Source: Bradyrhizobium sp. CCGB12
GTDB lineage: Bacteria > Pseudomonadota > Alphaproteobacteria > Rhizobiales > Xanthobacteraceae
Assembly (NCBI RefSeq): GCF_024199845.1
Contig: NZ_JANADO010000001.1
Location: forward strand, 3,596,001-3,660,000
Length of the DNA stretch: 64,000 nucleotides
Reading direction: 5' to 3'
Made by a program: the position numbers and the translations under genes
Shown here: positions 28,914-37,047 of the stretch, piece after piece
Position numbering within the stretch: position 1 is the first letter of the stretch
Layout: each line of letters opens with the position of its first letter
Notes under the pieces: generated by a model
Database searches by the model: none
Told to the model about the DNA's origin: nothing
What the model saw: only the letters and a program-made list of their open reading frames with translations

Positions 28914-29848
28914 CTTTGGCCTTGAAATCTGCCTCGGGAAAAACGCCCCCAAGCCGACTCCAGCGCGAGTTGTCCGCCGGGATCATCAACCTGATCCGGA
29001 GTGAAGGACTTGCGCCCGGAACAAGGCTTGCCGAGGTCGCGTTGGCCGAGCGCCTCCAGGTCTCGCGCACGCCGGTACGCGCCGCGCTGAAGCTGCTGGC
29101 GCGTAGCAAGCTCGTGCATGCAGGTGCCAGCCGCGGCTATTTCGTCGCCGAGACAACCACTGCCCAGCGCCAGGCGCCGCCCAAGCCGAGCCCGGACGAT
29201 ACTGACCGGCTGTTCCTCGCGATCGCGCGCGATCGCCGCGCCGGCCGGCTGCCCGATGAGGTGTCCGAGCGCGACTTGATGCAGCGCTACGATGCGACGC
29301 GGCCGATCGTGCAGCGTGTGCTCACCAGGCTTGCCGAGGTTGCCGCGGTCCAGCGCAAGCCGGGACATGGCTGGCGCTTTCAGCCGACACTTGCGGATAC
29401 GCAGGCACGCGATGAAAGCTATCGTTACCGTCTGCTGATCGAGCCCGCAGGCCTGCTCGAGCCGGGCTTCCAGCTCGATGCGACGTGGGCCGCCGAGATA
29501 CGCCAGCGTCATCAGGACATGCTGGCGATGCCGTGGCGCGACACAGCGAGCATCGCGCTCTACGAGATGAACGCGGCCTTCCACGAGGGCCTCGCGGCCG
29601 CATCAGGCAACCGCTACCTGCTGGTCGCGGTTCAGCAGCAGAACCGGCTGCGACGCTTCGGCAACTACGACTGGACCTTCGGCCATGAGCGCGTGATCGT
29701 GAACTGCCGCGAGCATCTCGCCATTCTCGACCAGCTCGAAGCCGGCCAGAACGAGGCCGCCGCCGCGCTACTGCGCAGGCACCTCGAAGGCGCGGCGAAG
29801 CTCAAGCGCAGCCCGGCCCATTCCACCGCCCCATCAAAGACCGCCTAA
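28901..29848 (+). CDS. GntR-family regulator with two winged-helix domains
   Basis: A regulator of about 315 residues. The N-terminal winged helix (LQRELSAGIINLIRSEGLAP, then LAERLQVSRTPVRAALKLLA) is followed at about residues 100-165 by what looks like a second, diverged winged helix (VSERDLMQRYDATRPIVQRV, wing HGWRF). A helical FCD-like effector domain completes it (FHEGLAAASGNRYLL). FCD proteins normally carry only one DNA-binding domain. It probably controls both the divergent C45/transport operon and its own, which includes the aminotransferase 18 bases downstream. An in-frame ATG at 28874 is an alternative start. The effector is unknown; an amino acid or amide is likely from context. 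Confidence 0.82.
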   Translation: MKQKSLALKSASGKTPPSRLQRELSAGIINLIRSEGLAPGTRLAEVALAERLQVSRTPVRAALKLLARSKLVHAGASRGYFVAETTTAQRQAPPKPSPDDTDRLFLAIARDRRAGRLPDEVSERDLMQRYDATRPIVQRVLTRLAEVAAVQRKPGHGWRFQPTLADTQARDESYRYRLLIEPAGLLEPGFQLDATWAAEIRQRHQDMLAMPWRDTASIALYEMNAAFHEGLAAASGNRYLLVAVQQQNRLRRFGNYDWTFGHERVIVNCREHLAILDQLEAGQNEAAAALLRRHLEGAAKLKRSPAHSTAPSKTA

Positions 29849-29866
29849 CGACGGACAAGAGTTGTC

Positions 29867-31216
29867 ATGACCATGAATGCGTTCGCCTCCTCCAACAGCC
29901 CCCTCACCCGCGAGGCCATGGAGCCGTTCTGGCTGCCGATGACGCCGAACCGACAGTTCAAGTCGAAGCCGCGCATCTTCGTCGGCGCCGAGGGCATGCA
30001 TTACATCACCGACGACAACAGGCGCATTCTCGACGGCATGGCGGGACTGTGGTGCGTGAACGCGGGACATGCGCAAAGACGCATCGTCGAAGCGATCCAG
30101 GCACAAGCAGCGAAGCTCGACTTCGTCTCCTCGTTCCAGATGAGCCATCCCGCCGCCTTCGAGCTCGCCCGGCGCATCACCGAGATCGCGCCCGACGGCC
30201 TCGATCATGTCTTCTTCACCAATTCCGGCTCGGAATCGGTCGACACCGCGCTGAAGATCGCGCGCGGCTATCACCGCGCCCGCGGCGAGGCCAGCCGCAT
30301 CCGCTTCATCTCGCGCGCCAAGGCTTATCACGGCATGGGCTGGGGCGGCCTGTCAGTGAGCGGAATCGTCCGCCACCGCCGGGATTTCGGCCCGCTGCTG
30401 CCGGAGGTCGATCATCTCCCGCATACGCATAATTCGGAGCACGCCGCGTTCTCGCGCGGCCAGCCGCAATGGGGCGCGCATCTCGCCGACGAGTTGTCAA
30501 AGCTGCTGCAGGTCCACGATCCCTCGACCGTTGCCGCGGTCATCGTCGAGCCCGTCACCGGCTCGGGCGGCGTGCTGCCGCCGCCGGTCGGCTATCTCGA
30601 GCGGCTGCGCCAGATCTGCGACCAGAACGGCATTCTCCTGATCTTCGACGAGGTGATCACTGGCTTCGGTCGGCTCGGTGCGGCGTTCGGCGCCAACGCT
30701 TTCGGCGTGACGCCTGATCTCATCACCTGCGCCAAGGGCATGACCAACGCCGCCGTGCCGATGGGCGGCGTCATCACCAGCGACAAGGTTTACGACGCGC
30801 TGATGCAGGGGCCGGACAACACGATCGAGCTGTTCCACGGCTATACTTATTCGGCGCATCCGCTCGCCTGCGCGGCCGGTCTTGCTGCGCTCGACGTCTA
30901 TCAGGACCTCGGCCTGTTCGAGCGGGCGCGCCGCCTCGCGCCGGTGTGGGAGAACCATGCGCACGCCTTGCGCGACCTTCCGCATGTCGTCGACATCCGC
31001 AACATCGGGCTGCTCGCCGCAATCGACCTGAAGGCGCGCGAGGGCGCGCCGGGTGCGCGCGGCAGCGAATGCGCCAGCCGCTGCTATGAGGAGGACAGCA
31101 TCCTGATCCGCAGCAGCGGTGACACGCTCCTGATCTCTCCGCCCCTGATCATCGAGGGAGAACAGATCGAGGAAATCTTCGCCGCCATCCACCGTGCGTT
31201 GATCACAGTCAGCTGA
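29867..31216 (+). CDS. class III omega-amino acid aminotransferase (beta-alanine--pyruvate transaminase-like)
   Basis: A 449-residue PLP enzyme of aminotransferase class III. The N-terminal FWLPMTPNRQFKSKPR is characteristic of omega-amino acid:pyruvate transaminases. Other marks are NSGSESVDTALKIAR (cofactor phosphate region), FDEVITGFGR, and the PLP lysine K290 in TCAKGMTNAAVPMGG. It would convert an omega-amino acid such as beta-alanine plus pyruvate to a semialdehyde plus alanine. It follows the GntR gene by 18 bases. With the C45 hydrolase and amide transporter next door, it may handle an amine released from an imported amide. A strong stem-loop follows the gene. Confidence 0.88.
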   Translation: MTMNAFASSNSPLTREAMEPFWLPMTPNRQFKSKPRIFVGAEGMHYITDDNRRILDGMAGLWCVNAGHAQRRIVEAIQAQAAKLDFVSSFQMSHPAAFELARRITEIAPDGLDHVFFTNSGSESVDTALKIARGYHRARGEASRIRFISRAKAYHGMGWGGLSVSGIVRHRRDFGPLLPEVDHLPHTHNSEHAAFSRGQPQWGAHLADELSKLLQVHDPSTVAAVIVEPVTGSGGVLPPPVGYLERLRQICDQNGILLIFDEVITGFGRLGAAFGANAFGVTPDLITCAKGMTNAAVPMGGVITSDKVYDALMQGPDNTIELFHGYTYSAHPLACAAGLAALDVYQDLGLFERARRLAPVWENHAHALRDLPHVVDIRNIGLLAAIDLKAREGAPGARGSECASRCYEEDSILIRSSGDTLLISPPLIIEGEQIEEIFAAIHRALITVS

Positions 31217-31230
31217 CGCTCGGCCCCAAG

Positions 31231-31254
31231 CTTGATCGCCTGATGGCGATCAAG
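31231..31254 (+). terminator. stem-loop downstream of the aminotransferase gene
   Basis: Perfect 10-base inverted repeat (CTTGATCGCC and GGCGATCAAG) around a TGAT tetraloop, 14 bases after the stop codon. It lacks a T tract, so intrinsic termination is plausible rather than certain. Confidence 0.55.
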
Positions 31255-31346
31255 CAAGAACGTGCCGTCCGATTGCAACCGGCGATTCTGCACACCGCCG
31301 CGCCGATGATTTGACCAGCCCGAGTGCTGTGGGCGTTCTCTCTTAC

Positions 31347-31384
31347 GATTTTGTTTGATCTCCCGATACACACGCGGCGCACAC
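31347..31384 (+). repeat. left copy of a direct repeat flanking the 31.5-51.3 kb region
   Basis: 38 bases matching 51392-51429 at 31 of 38 positions, in the same orientation. Weaker similarity continues to about 31417. Each copy holds two tandem 11-base units ending in CACACG. It lies in the convergent gap between the aminotransferase and SDR genes. Confidence 0.6.
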
Positions 31385-31486
31385 GCCACCCCTCTAACGA
31401 TTTGTAAAGCTTGTACTCAGCATGGGCCAATTCGAGCCAATTTGGTTCAGCAAGCACCAGAGGGAGCAGTCGCGCAAATGAACGGA

Positions 31487-32230
31487 CTAGATCGCCGTAT
31501 AGCCCCCGTCGGCGTTGATGCATGCGCCGGTGATAATCGATGCCTTGTCGCTGGCGAGAAAGGCAACGACCTCGGCAATCTCCTCGGGTTGTGCAAGCCG
31601 ACCGATCGGCTGGCGCACCAGCATCGCCTGCCGGGTCGCCTCGGGAAGCTTGGCAAGAAGCGGCGTATCGACATAGCCCGGCGAGACGCAATTGACCCGA
31701 ATGCCGCGCTTTGCATAGGTCAGTGCGACGGAGCGGGTGAGATTGACGACGGCGGCCTTTGCGGCCGAATAGGCGTTGCTGTTCTCCTGGCCGACATGGG
31801 CAAGGATCGACGCCATGTTGACGATCGCCCCGCCGCCTGCCGCCAGCATGGCGCCGGCCGCAAACTTGTTGCAGAGGGCGACGCCGGTGAGATCAACATC
31901 GATCACGCGCCGCCAATCGGCAAGATCGAGCTCATGGATCGGCGACTTGCGCTCGGGAATGCCGGCATTGGCGACAAGAATGTCGAGCCTGCCAAAGCGG
32001 GATGTCGCAAATTGCATCAGCGCAGCAACATCGGCCTCGTCGGTCACGTCGACGCGCTGGAACGCAACGGAGAAACCGTCGCCGGTAAGCTCCGCCGCGA
32101 GGGCCGCACCGCTTTCGGCGAGATCGCCGATCACGATCTTCGCGCCCTCCGCAACGAACAGCCGTGCGATGGCCGCACCGATCCCGGATCCGCCGCCGGT
32201 GACTACCGCGATCTTTCCCTCCAGCAGCAT
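31487..32230 (-). CDS. short-chain dehydrogenase/reductase (SDR)
   Basis: A 247-residue classical SDR oxidising or reducing a hydroxyl/keto group with NAD(P). The cofactor loop is TGGGSGIG, followed by NAG, with a catalytic Ser in NMASI and Tyr-x3-Lys in YSAAK. An Asp at the end of beta 2 (IGDLAE) favours NAD. The ATG at 32230 is chosen because AAGGAG sits 7 bases upstream; a GTG at 32248 that overlaps the previous stop is an alternative. It is the last gene of a four-gene leftward operon with a KstD-like flavoprotein. The substrate is unknown. Confidence 0.85.
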   Translation of the reverse strand: MLLEGKIAVVTGGGSGIGAAIARLFVAEGAKIVIGDLAESGAALAAELTGDGFSVAFQRVDVTDEADVAALMQFATSRFGRLDILVANAGIPERKSPIHELDLADWRRVIDVDLTGVALCNKFAAGAMLAAGGGAIVNMASILAHVGQENSNAYSAAKAAVVNLTRSVALTYAKRGIRVNCVSPGYVDTPLLAKLPEATRQAMLVRQPIGRLAQPEEIAEVVAFLASDKASIITGACINADGGYTAI

Positions 32231-32244
32231 CGCCGCGCTCCTTG

Positions 32245-33039
32245 TCACTTGTCCTCAAACCCTGGTCGCGGAACGATTCCCATCATCGTTCTGGTGAAGC
32301 CACCATCGACGACGATCTCCTCGCCCGTGATGTAGCCCGCGCGTTCACTCGCCAGAAACACCACCGCATCGGCGATATCTTCGGGCCGGCCGATCCTGCG
32401 CAACGGCACGAGCTTTTGCCGAGCGGCCTCGACACCTTGCGCCCGGTAGATAGCTTCGGTCATCGGGGTGCGGATCATGCCTGGACTGACGACGTTGCTG
32501 CGCACGCCGCGTGGTCCCCACTCGGTCGCGAGCTGACGGGAGAACATGACGACGCCTGCCTTGCTGACGCTATAGGCGCCACTATGTCCTTGCGGAAAAG
32601 AAGCCGCGATCGAGGCGACATGGACGATCGCGCCCGCCTTTCGCGCCAACATCGGCGCGCCGAACGCTCGCGCACAACGCAGATAGCCGGTCAGGTTGAG
32701 CGCAAGAATCTTGTCCCAGTCAGCCAAACTCACGGCGTCGAGACCGCCAGGCAGCATGGTGCCTGCATTATTGACCAGAATATCGGGCGAACCGATCTTT
32801 GTCCTGACATGCTCGGCGATGCGCGCGACATCGTCATCGCTGGTGACATCGGAGACGAAGAACTCTGCCTGTCCTCCCCCTTGGCGAATCTCCGCCGCGA
32901 CGGAAGCTCCCGCCTCATCGCGATCGAGCACCACCACATTCGCTCCGACCGCGGCAAGACCACGCGCGATGCCTCGCCCGATGCCGGCACCGCCGCCGGT
33001 GACGATCGCAATTTTTGCGGTGAGATCGATCCATGTCAT
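32245..33039 (-). CDS. short-chain dehydrogenase/reductase (SDR)
   Basis: A 264-residue classical SDR with TGGGAGIG cofactor loop, NNAGT, and a catalytic set from HVASI and YSVSK. Asp in VLDRDE suggests NAD preference. It is related to, but clearly distinct from, the SDR downstream, so two successive alcohol or ketone steps are plausible. Start at 33039 (MTWIDLTAK) matches the family N-terminus. It lies 32 bases after the NIPSNAP gene. Confidence 0.85.
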   Translation of the reverse strand: MTWIDLTAKIAIVTGGGAGIGRGIARGLAAVGANVVVLDRDEAGASVAAEIRQGGGQAEFFVSDVTSDDDVARIAEHVRTKIGSPDILVNNAGTMLPGGLDAVSLADWDKILALNLTGYLRCARAFGAPMLARKAGAIVHVASIAASFPQGHSGAYSVSKAGVVMFSRQLATEWGPRGVRSNVVSPGMIRTPMTEAIYRAQGVEAARQKLVPLRRIGRPEDIADAVVFLASERAGYITGEEIVVDGGFTRTMMGIVPRPGFEDK

Positions 33040-33071
33040 GCAATTCTCCGGGAGTTGAGGACGCCGGCGCG

Positions 33072-33410
33072 TCAGGTCGGCGAGCCAGCCAGCGACGGCA
33101 GCTCGATCCTGCGGATCAGCCGGTTCTCCTGCGCCGTGATGAGATGCTCTGACGCCTTCAGGTAAGTCGGCCAATCCGGGTCCTTGTCGCGCGCAGCGTG
33201 TCGGCGCTCGAACTCGCCCATATCGGGGAAGCCCCAGAGGTGCACGATCTGGTTCAACGGCCCGACCGCGCTCGTGAACATTCCGAGCGGCCGGCCGAGA
33301 TGACGAAGCTGGACCGGCATTGCGAGCCGGTCGAACACATCGATGAACTCGGCCATCTTGCGCAAGCGGATGGTGTAGACACGCAAATCGACGATCGCGG
33401 GTTCGGTCAT
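33072..33410 (-). CDS. NIPSNAP-family protein
   Basis: A 112-residue single-domain NIPSNAP protein with a ferredoxin-like dimeric alpha/beta-barrel fold, seen from the DLRVYTIRLRKMAEF opening and the VHLWGFPDMGEFERRH core. Function of bacterial members is poorly known. They recur in catabolic operons, where a role in binding or isomerising a reactive intermediate has been suggested. It sits between the flavoprotein and SDR genes with short gaps, and a two-domain relative is encoded at 49120-49734 in the same island. Confidence 0.75.
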   Translation of the reverse strand: MTEPAIVDLRVYTIRLRKMAEFIDVFDRLAMPVQLRHLGRPLGMFTSAVGPLNQIVHLWGFPDMGEFERRHAARDKDPDWPTYLKASEHLITAQENRLIRRIELPSLAGSPT

Positions 33411-33420
33411 CGGATATCCT

Positions 33421-35124
33421 TCAGGCTTGCTGGCCCGCCAGATGGCGGCCGGTGATGTAACCGAATGTCATGATCGGCCCGAGGGTGATGCCAGCGCCCG
33501 GATAGTTGCCGCCCATGATCGAGGCACGATCGTTGCCGACCGCATAGAGCCCCGGTATGGCGGAGCCATCGCGAAGCAGCACCCGGCCGACGACGTCGGT
33601 GGCCAATCCATCGAATGTCCCAAGATCGCCCATGATGATCTTGAGCGCGTAATATGGCCCGGCGCCGATCGCGGCGACGTTCGGGTTCGGCTGGTGCTCG
33701 GCGTCGCCAAGATAGCGGTTGAAGGCGGTGCTACCGCGCTTGAAGGCACGGTCGATCCCCTGGACCGCGCTCTCGTTATAGGCGCGCACGGTCTCTTCCA
33801 GACTATCGGCATCGACGCCCGCTGCCTCCGCCAGTGCGCGCAGGGTCGCGGCACACTTCAGATAGCCATTGCGCACAAAGATCCGGACCGGCACCGGTGC
33901 CGGCTTGGCGTAGCCGAGGCCGTATTTCCGGATGGTCGCGTGATCGCAGATGAGCCAGGCCGCGGTCTCCTTGCCACCAGCGCCATCGGCAATCATGGCC
34001 GCGCCGACATCGTGATAGGACTCGGATTCGTTGGTGAAGCGGCGTCCCTGCCGATTCACGGCGATGACCCCAGGCTTGTAGCGATCGACGAGATGGGGAA
34101 AGACGCCGGTGCGCTCCCCCAGCGGAACGCGCGACACCGGCATCCAGGCCGAGGCATTGCTGAAGCGGATATCGCAGGTGCCTCCGACCTGCTCTGCCAT
34201 GCGAATGCCGTCGCCGGTGTTGGCCGCAGGCGTCGGCGACAGGTGCTCGCCGCCCCTGGCAAGGTGAGGATAGGCACGGGCGATACGCGCGGTATCGTGC
34301 GGGAAACCGCCGCTCGCCAGCACCACCGCACGGCGCGCCGTGATCCGGTACTCCCCCCTTGCATCGCTCACGACCGCGCCGGTCACGGTGCCACCCTCGT
34401 CGATCAGCCGCTGGGCCGGCGTTGCCGTGAGCAAGGGAATCCGAAGGTCCAGTGCCGTCTTGGCGAGGCGCGCCGCGAGTGCATTGCCGCTGGTGATCTT
34501 GACGCCGCGACGATACAGCAGGAGATCCCAGAGATGGCTGGCGAGCCGCTTCGCGACATAGACCGCGGAGGTCAGCGAGCGCGTCACGCGGAAGAAATGC
34601 TTCAGCTCGTCGTTGGACGAGTTGAACATCATCCCGATGAAGGTGATCGTCTCGAGCGGCGGTCGTAACCGCCTGATGTCGTCCCCCAGCGCACGGGCGT
34701 CGTAAGGCGCCGCCGTCACCGAACGGCCGAGCTGTGCGCCGCCCTCGACATCAGGATGGTAATCGGGATAGCCGGAGAGGATGAATTTCGCCTCGGTCTC
34801 GCGCTCGAAGAAATCGAGCATGCGCGGGCCGGCGTCGAGGAAGGCATCGATCGCCGCATCGTCGAAATGGTTGCCGGTCTCGTGCTTGAGATAGGTCCGC
34901 GCCGCCTCACGGCTATCGGACACTCCGGCATCGCGAGCATGACGGTTGCCGGGGATCCAGAGCACGCCGCCGGAGAACGCGGTGGTTCCACCGAAATATT
35001 GATCCTTCTCGATGACGATCACATCGAGCCCAGCCTTGCGCGCGGTGATCGCGGTGGACAACCCGCCGGCGCCGGAGCCCACGACCAGCACGTCGCACGA
35101 CAGATCACGCTCCTGTCCCGGCAT
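33421..35124 (-). CDS. FAD-dependent oxidoreductase, 3-ketosteroid delta1-dehydrogenase-like, copy 1
   Basis: A 567-residue flavoprotein of the fumarate reductase/KstD superfamily, which introduces or removes a C=C bond next to a carbonyl. The dinucleotide motif VVGSGAGGLS is near residue 14, followed by FGGTTAFSGG. The C-terminal KstD signature (SIMGGNYPGAG, then GPIMTFGY) contains Tyr541 and Gly two/four residues on, matching the catalytic Tyr-Gly pair of KstD. The 35124 ATG is preferred because GGGAGGGA precedes it by about 6 bases; an ATG at 35145 is possible. It heads the leftward operon divergent from an AraC-type gene. Two paralogues lie at 45634 and 47375. A steroid substrate is not implied. 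Confidence 0.85.
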   Translation of the reverse strand: MPGQERDLSCDVLVVGSGAGGLSTAITARKAGLDVIVIEKDQYFGGTTAFSGGVLWIPGNRHARDAGVSDSREAARTYLKHETGNHFDDAAIDAFLDAGPRMLDFFERETEAKFILSGYPDYHPDVEGGAQLGRSVTAAPYDARALGDDIRRLRPPLETITFIGMMFNSSNDELKHFFRVTRSLTSAVYVAKRLASHLWDLLLYRRGVKITSGNALAARLAKTALDLRIPLLTATPAQRLIDEGGTVTGAVVSDARGEYRITARRAVVLASGGFPHDTARIARAYPHLARGGEHLSPTPAANTGDGIRMAEQVGGTCDIRFSNASAWMPVSRVPLGERTGVFPHLVDRYKPGVIAVNRQGRRFTNESESYHDVGAAMIADGAGGKETAAWLICDHATIRKYGLGYAKPAPVPVRIFVRNGYLKCAATLRALAEAAGVDADSLEETVRAYNESAVQGIDRAFKRGSTAFNRYLGDAEHQPNPNVAAIGAGPYYALKIIMGDLGTFDGLATDVVGRVLLRDGSAIPGLYAVGNDRASIMGGNYPGAGITLGPIMTFGYITGRHLAGQQA

Positions 35125-35221
35125 TGGCAGTCCCTCCCGCGACATCCCGGAGCGCTGCTTGCTGCAGGCGTTGTGGATGCGCACGTTCTGGATAGACGCG
35201 CTCAACCGCGACGCCAATGGA

Positions 35222-35254
35222 CGAAACTTGTTTCGCATTGTACTTTTCGAAAGT
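35222..35254. promoter_or_regulatory. paired palindromes between flavoprotein and AraC-type genes
   Basis: CGAAAC-TT-GTTTCG (35222-35235) is a perfect inverted repeat, and ACTTT-TCG-AAAGT (35242-35254) follows. They lie in the 179-base divergent region and are candidate operators for the adjacent AraC-type protein or another regulator. Confidence 0.45.
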
Positions 35255-35303
35255 GCGGCGCAGGGAACGGCACGCGCCCGATGCCGCAGAAGGAACCACC
35301 GGC

Positions 35304-36233
35304 ATGATCCCGCACTATTTTTTGTACGAGGAGGCCGCCGCCAAGGTCGAACCCTCGTTCCTCCATATCGAGCCGATCCCGGTGCGAAGCAGCCGACACA
35401 ATTGGACAATTCGGACGCATGCCCACCCGGGTCATCACCAGGTCCTGGTCATTAGCAAGGGCGGCGGGGCGATCGAGGTCGAAGGCGAGCGATGGGACTT
35501 GAAGCCCCCGGCGCTTGTGATCATCCCCGCGCTCACGATCCACGCCATCCGCTTCAAGCCCGACACCGACGGCTACGCCATCACCGTGGCCCCGCCCTTC
35601 CTGCAGTCCGCGCTCGACGACGATCCTGAACTCGTCGACGGCTTTCACCTCCCGGCCCGGTTTCTTCCGCACCAAATCGGCGACGATATCGACCTTGTCG
35701 GCATGGCCGCCTCGCTCGAACATGAATTCGTCTGGTCCGCGCCGGGCCGGCGCGCGGCCATCAAGGCCTATCTGCAATTGCTCGCGGTGGCGGTGCGCAG
35801 GCTGCGCGAGCAGGAACGCGCCCGCCCCCTTGCCCTCGCACGCGATGCCGACACGGTGATGCGCTTTCGCGAGCTGGTGGAGCAGCACTATCGCGATCAC
35901 ACCCCGCTCGACCTCTACGCCCTCAAGCTCGGCGTGACGACAGCTCGCCTCAATGCCTGTTGCCGGGTGACCACCGGCAGGTCGTCACTCGAGCTCATCC
36001 ACGATCGCCTGCTCACCGAGGCCAAGCGCAATCTGCTCTATTCGGACATGAGCGTGAACGAGATCGGCGCCATCCTTGGCTATGAGGATCCGGCCTATTT
36101 CAACCGGTTCTTCTCGCGCAATGTCGGGATACCCCCCGGCCGCTTTCGTGAGAGTCTGCTGCCAGGCACGACACGCGCCACCCGCAATGGCATGTCCGCA
36201 CCGCCGGCTGGAGTGGTCAAGAGCCGAGCGTGA
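35304..36233 (+). CDS. AraC-family transcriptional regulator (PobR/HpaA-like)
   Basis: A 309-residue AraC/XylS regulator. The N-terminus (MIPHYFLYEE) and cupin-like sensor domain with HAHPGHHQVLVISKG resemble PobR/HpaA proteins that sense hydroxylated aromatic acids. The C-terminal helix-turn-helix pair ends with LGYEDPAYFNRFFSRNVG. The ATG at 35304 has AAGGA upstream and matches the subgroup start. It is divergent from the KstD-like operon and probably controls it. Its 3' end overlaps the convergent TIM-barrel gene by 17 bases. Aromatic-acid sensing is inferred from subgroup resemblance. Confidence 0.85.
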   Translation: MIPHYFLYEEAAAKVEPSFLHIEPIPVRSSRHNWTIRTHAHPGHHQVLVISKGGGAIEVEGERWDLKPPALVIIPALTIHAIRFKPDTDGYAITVAPPFLQSALDDDPELVDGFHLPARFLPHQIGDDIDLVGMAASLEHEFVWSAPGRRAAIKAYLQLLAVAVRRLREQERARPLALARDADTVMRFRELVEQHYRDHTPLDLYALKLGVTTARLNACCRVTTGRSSLELIHDRLLTEAKRNLLYSDMSVNEIGAILGYEDPAYFNRFFSRNVGIPPGRFRESLLPGTTRATRNGMSAPPAGVVKSRA

Positions 36234-37047
36234 AGGCTAGCCCTTGTTCTTTCAGCCTGACAGTTCCCGTTTCGAGATCGGCGAGCGGCTGGTCCGACAG
36301 GATCTCGAGGACGATCCTGCCCCCGTAGCTCCGCTGCTTCAACAGCGCGGCAATGGCCGCAAAGTCGATGTCGCCTGTGCCGATCGGATCATGCCGCCAC
36401 TGCCCCTTCGGGCTGTCGGAGAGATGAACGATGCCAAGGCGCGGCCACAGGCTGTTCAGGCCCTCGACCGGATCTTCACCGATCGCAAATGCGTTGGCGA
36501 CGTCGTAGATGACAGGCATATCGCCATAGCCTTCGGCATCGAGGAAGCGGACGATATCGCTCGCGCTGGCCAGAAGCCCCTGCGGATGGTTTTCGAGAAT
36601 GATCGGGATTCCAGTGCGCTGCGCCTTATCATGGATGCGGGCAAAGGCCGCGCGAAAGCTCGTCATCAGGCGATCGTTCGCCTTGGCAAGCAGTGCATGC
36701 CGCCGTCCCGAGCCGACGCAGATCCAGCGCGCGCCGAGTTCGGCGGCACGATCGATCGCAGACATGTAGGCCTCGACGGCGAAATCGACCACGTCGGCCG
36801 ACGGGCTCGCCAGATTGATGTCGCTGCTGGCGAGATCGAGCGCCAGCAAGGAGAGACCGTGGCGCTCGATGAGCGCGCCGATCCGCCGCGTGCGCCCGGC
36901 GTCCTGTCGCCAGGGATCGAAATGCGGCGGCGTCGCCATCAGTTGAACGGTGCGATAGCCAGCATTGGCGAGTTGCGCCACGGCTTCCTCCGCGACGCGA
37001 TCCCAGGCGAAGCCGAACGTGTGAGCGCCAAGAACCGGGACCGTCAT
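36217..37047 (-). CDS. sugar phosphate isomerase/epimerase-like TIM-barrel protein
   Basis: A 276-residue TIM barrel of the xylose isomerase-like superfamily. The metal set is visible: Glu in IILENHP, Asp in VIYDVANA, His in IVHLSDS and Glu in IVLEIL. Members include sugar and hydroxyacid isomerases, inosose dehydratase and 3-dehydroshikimate dehydratases, so the reaction cannot be fixed from sequence. It is the last gene of a leftward set (MocA-type oxidoreductase, IclR, epimerase, this gene). Its ATG overlaps the epimerase stop (ATGA). Confidence 0.82.
   Translation of the reverse strand: MTVPVLGAHTFGFAWDRVAEEAVAQLANAGYRTVQLMATPPHFDPWRQDAGRTRRIGALIERHGLSLLALDLASSDINLASPSADVVDFAVEAYMSAIDRAAELGARWICVGSGRRHALLAKANDRLMTSFRAAFARIHDKAQRTGIPIILENHPQGLLASASDIVRFLDAEGYGDMPVIYDVANAFAIGEDPVEGLNSLWPRLGIVHLSDSPKGQWRHDPIGTGDIDFAAIAALLKQRSYGGRIVLEILSDQPLADLETGTVRLKEQGLAFTLGS

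Noticed and set aside
33421..35124. Steroid degradation gene cluster
   Set aside because: KstD-like flavoproteins are present, but no KshA/B, HsaC/D or acyl-CoA side-chain genes are seen; the fold is shared by many non-steroid enzymes.
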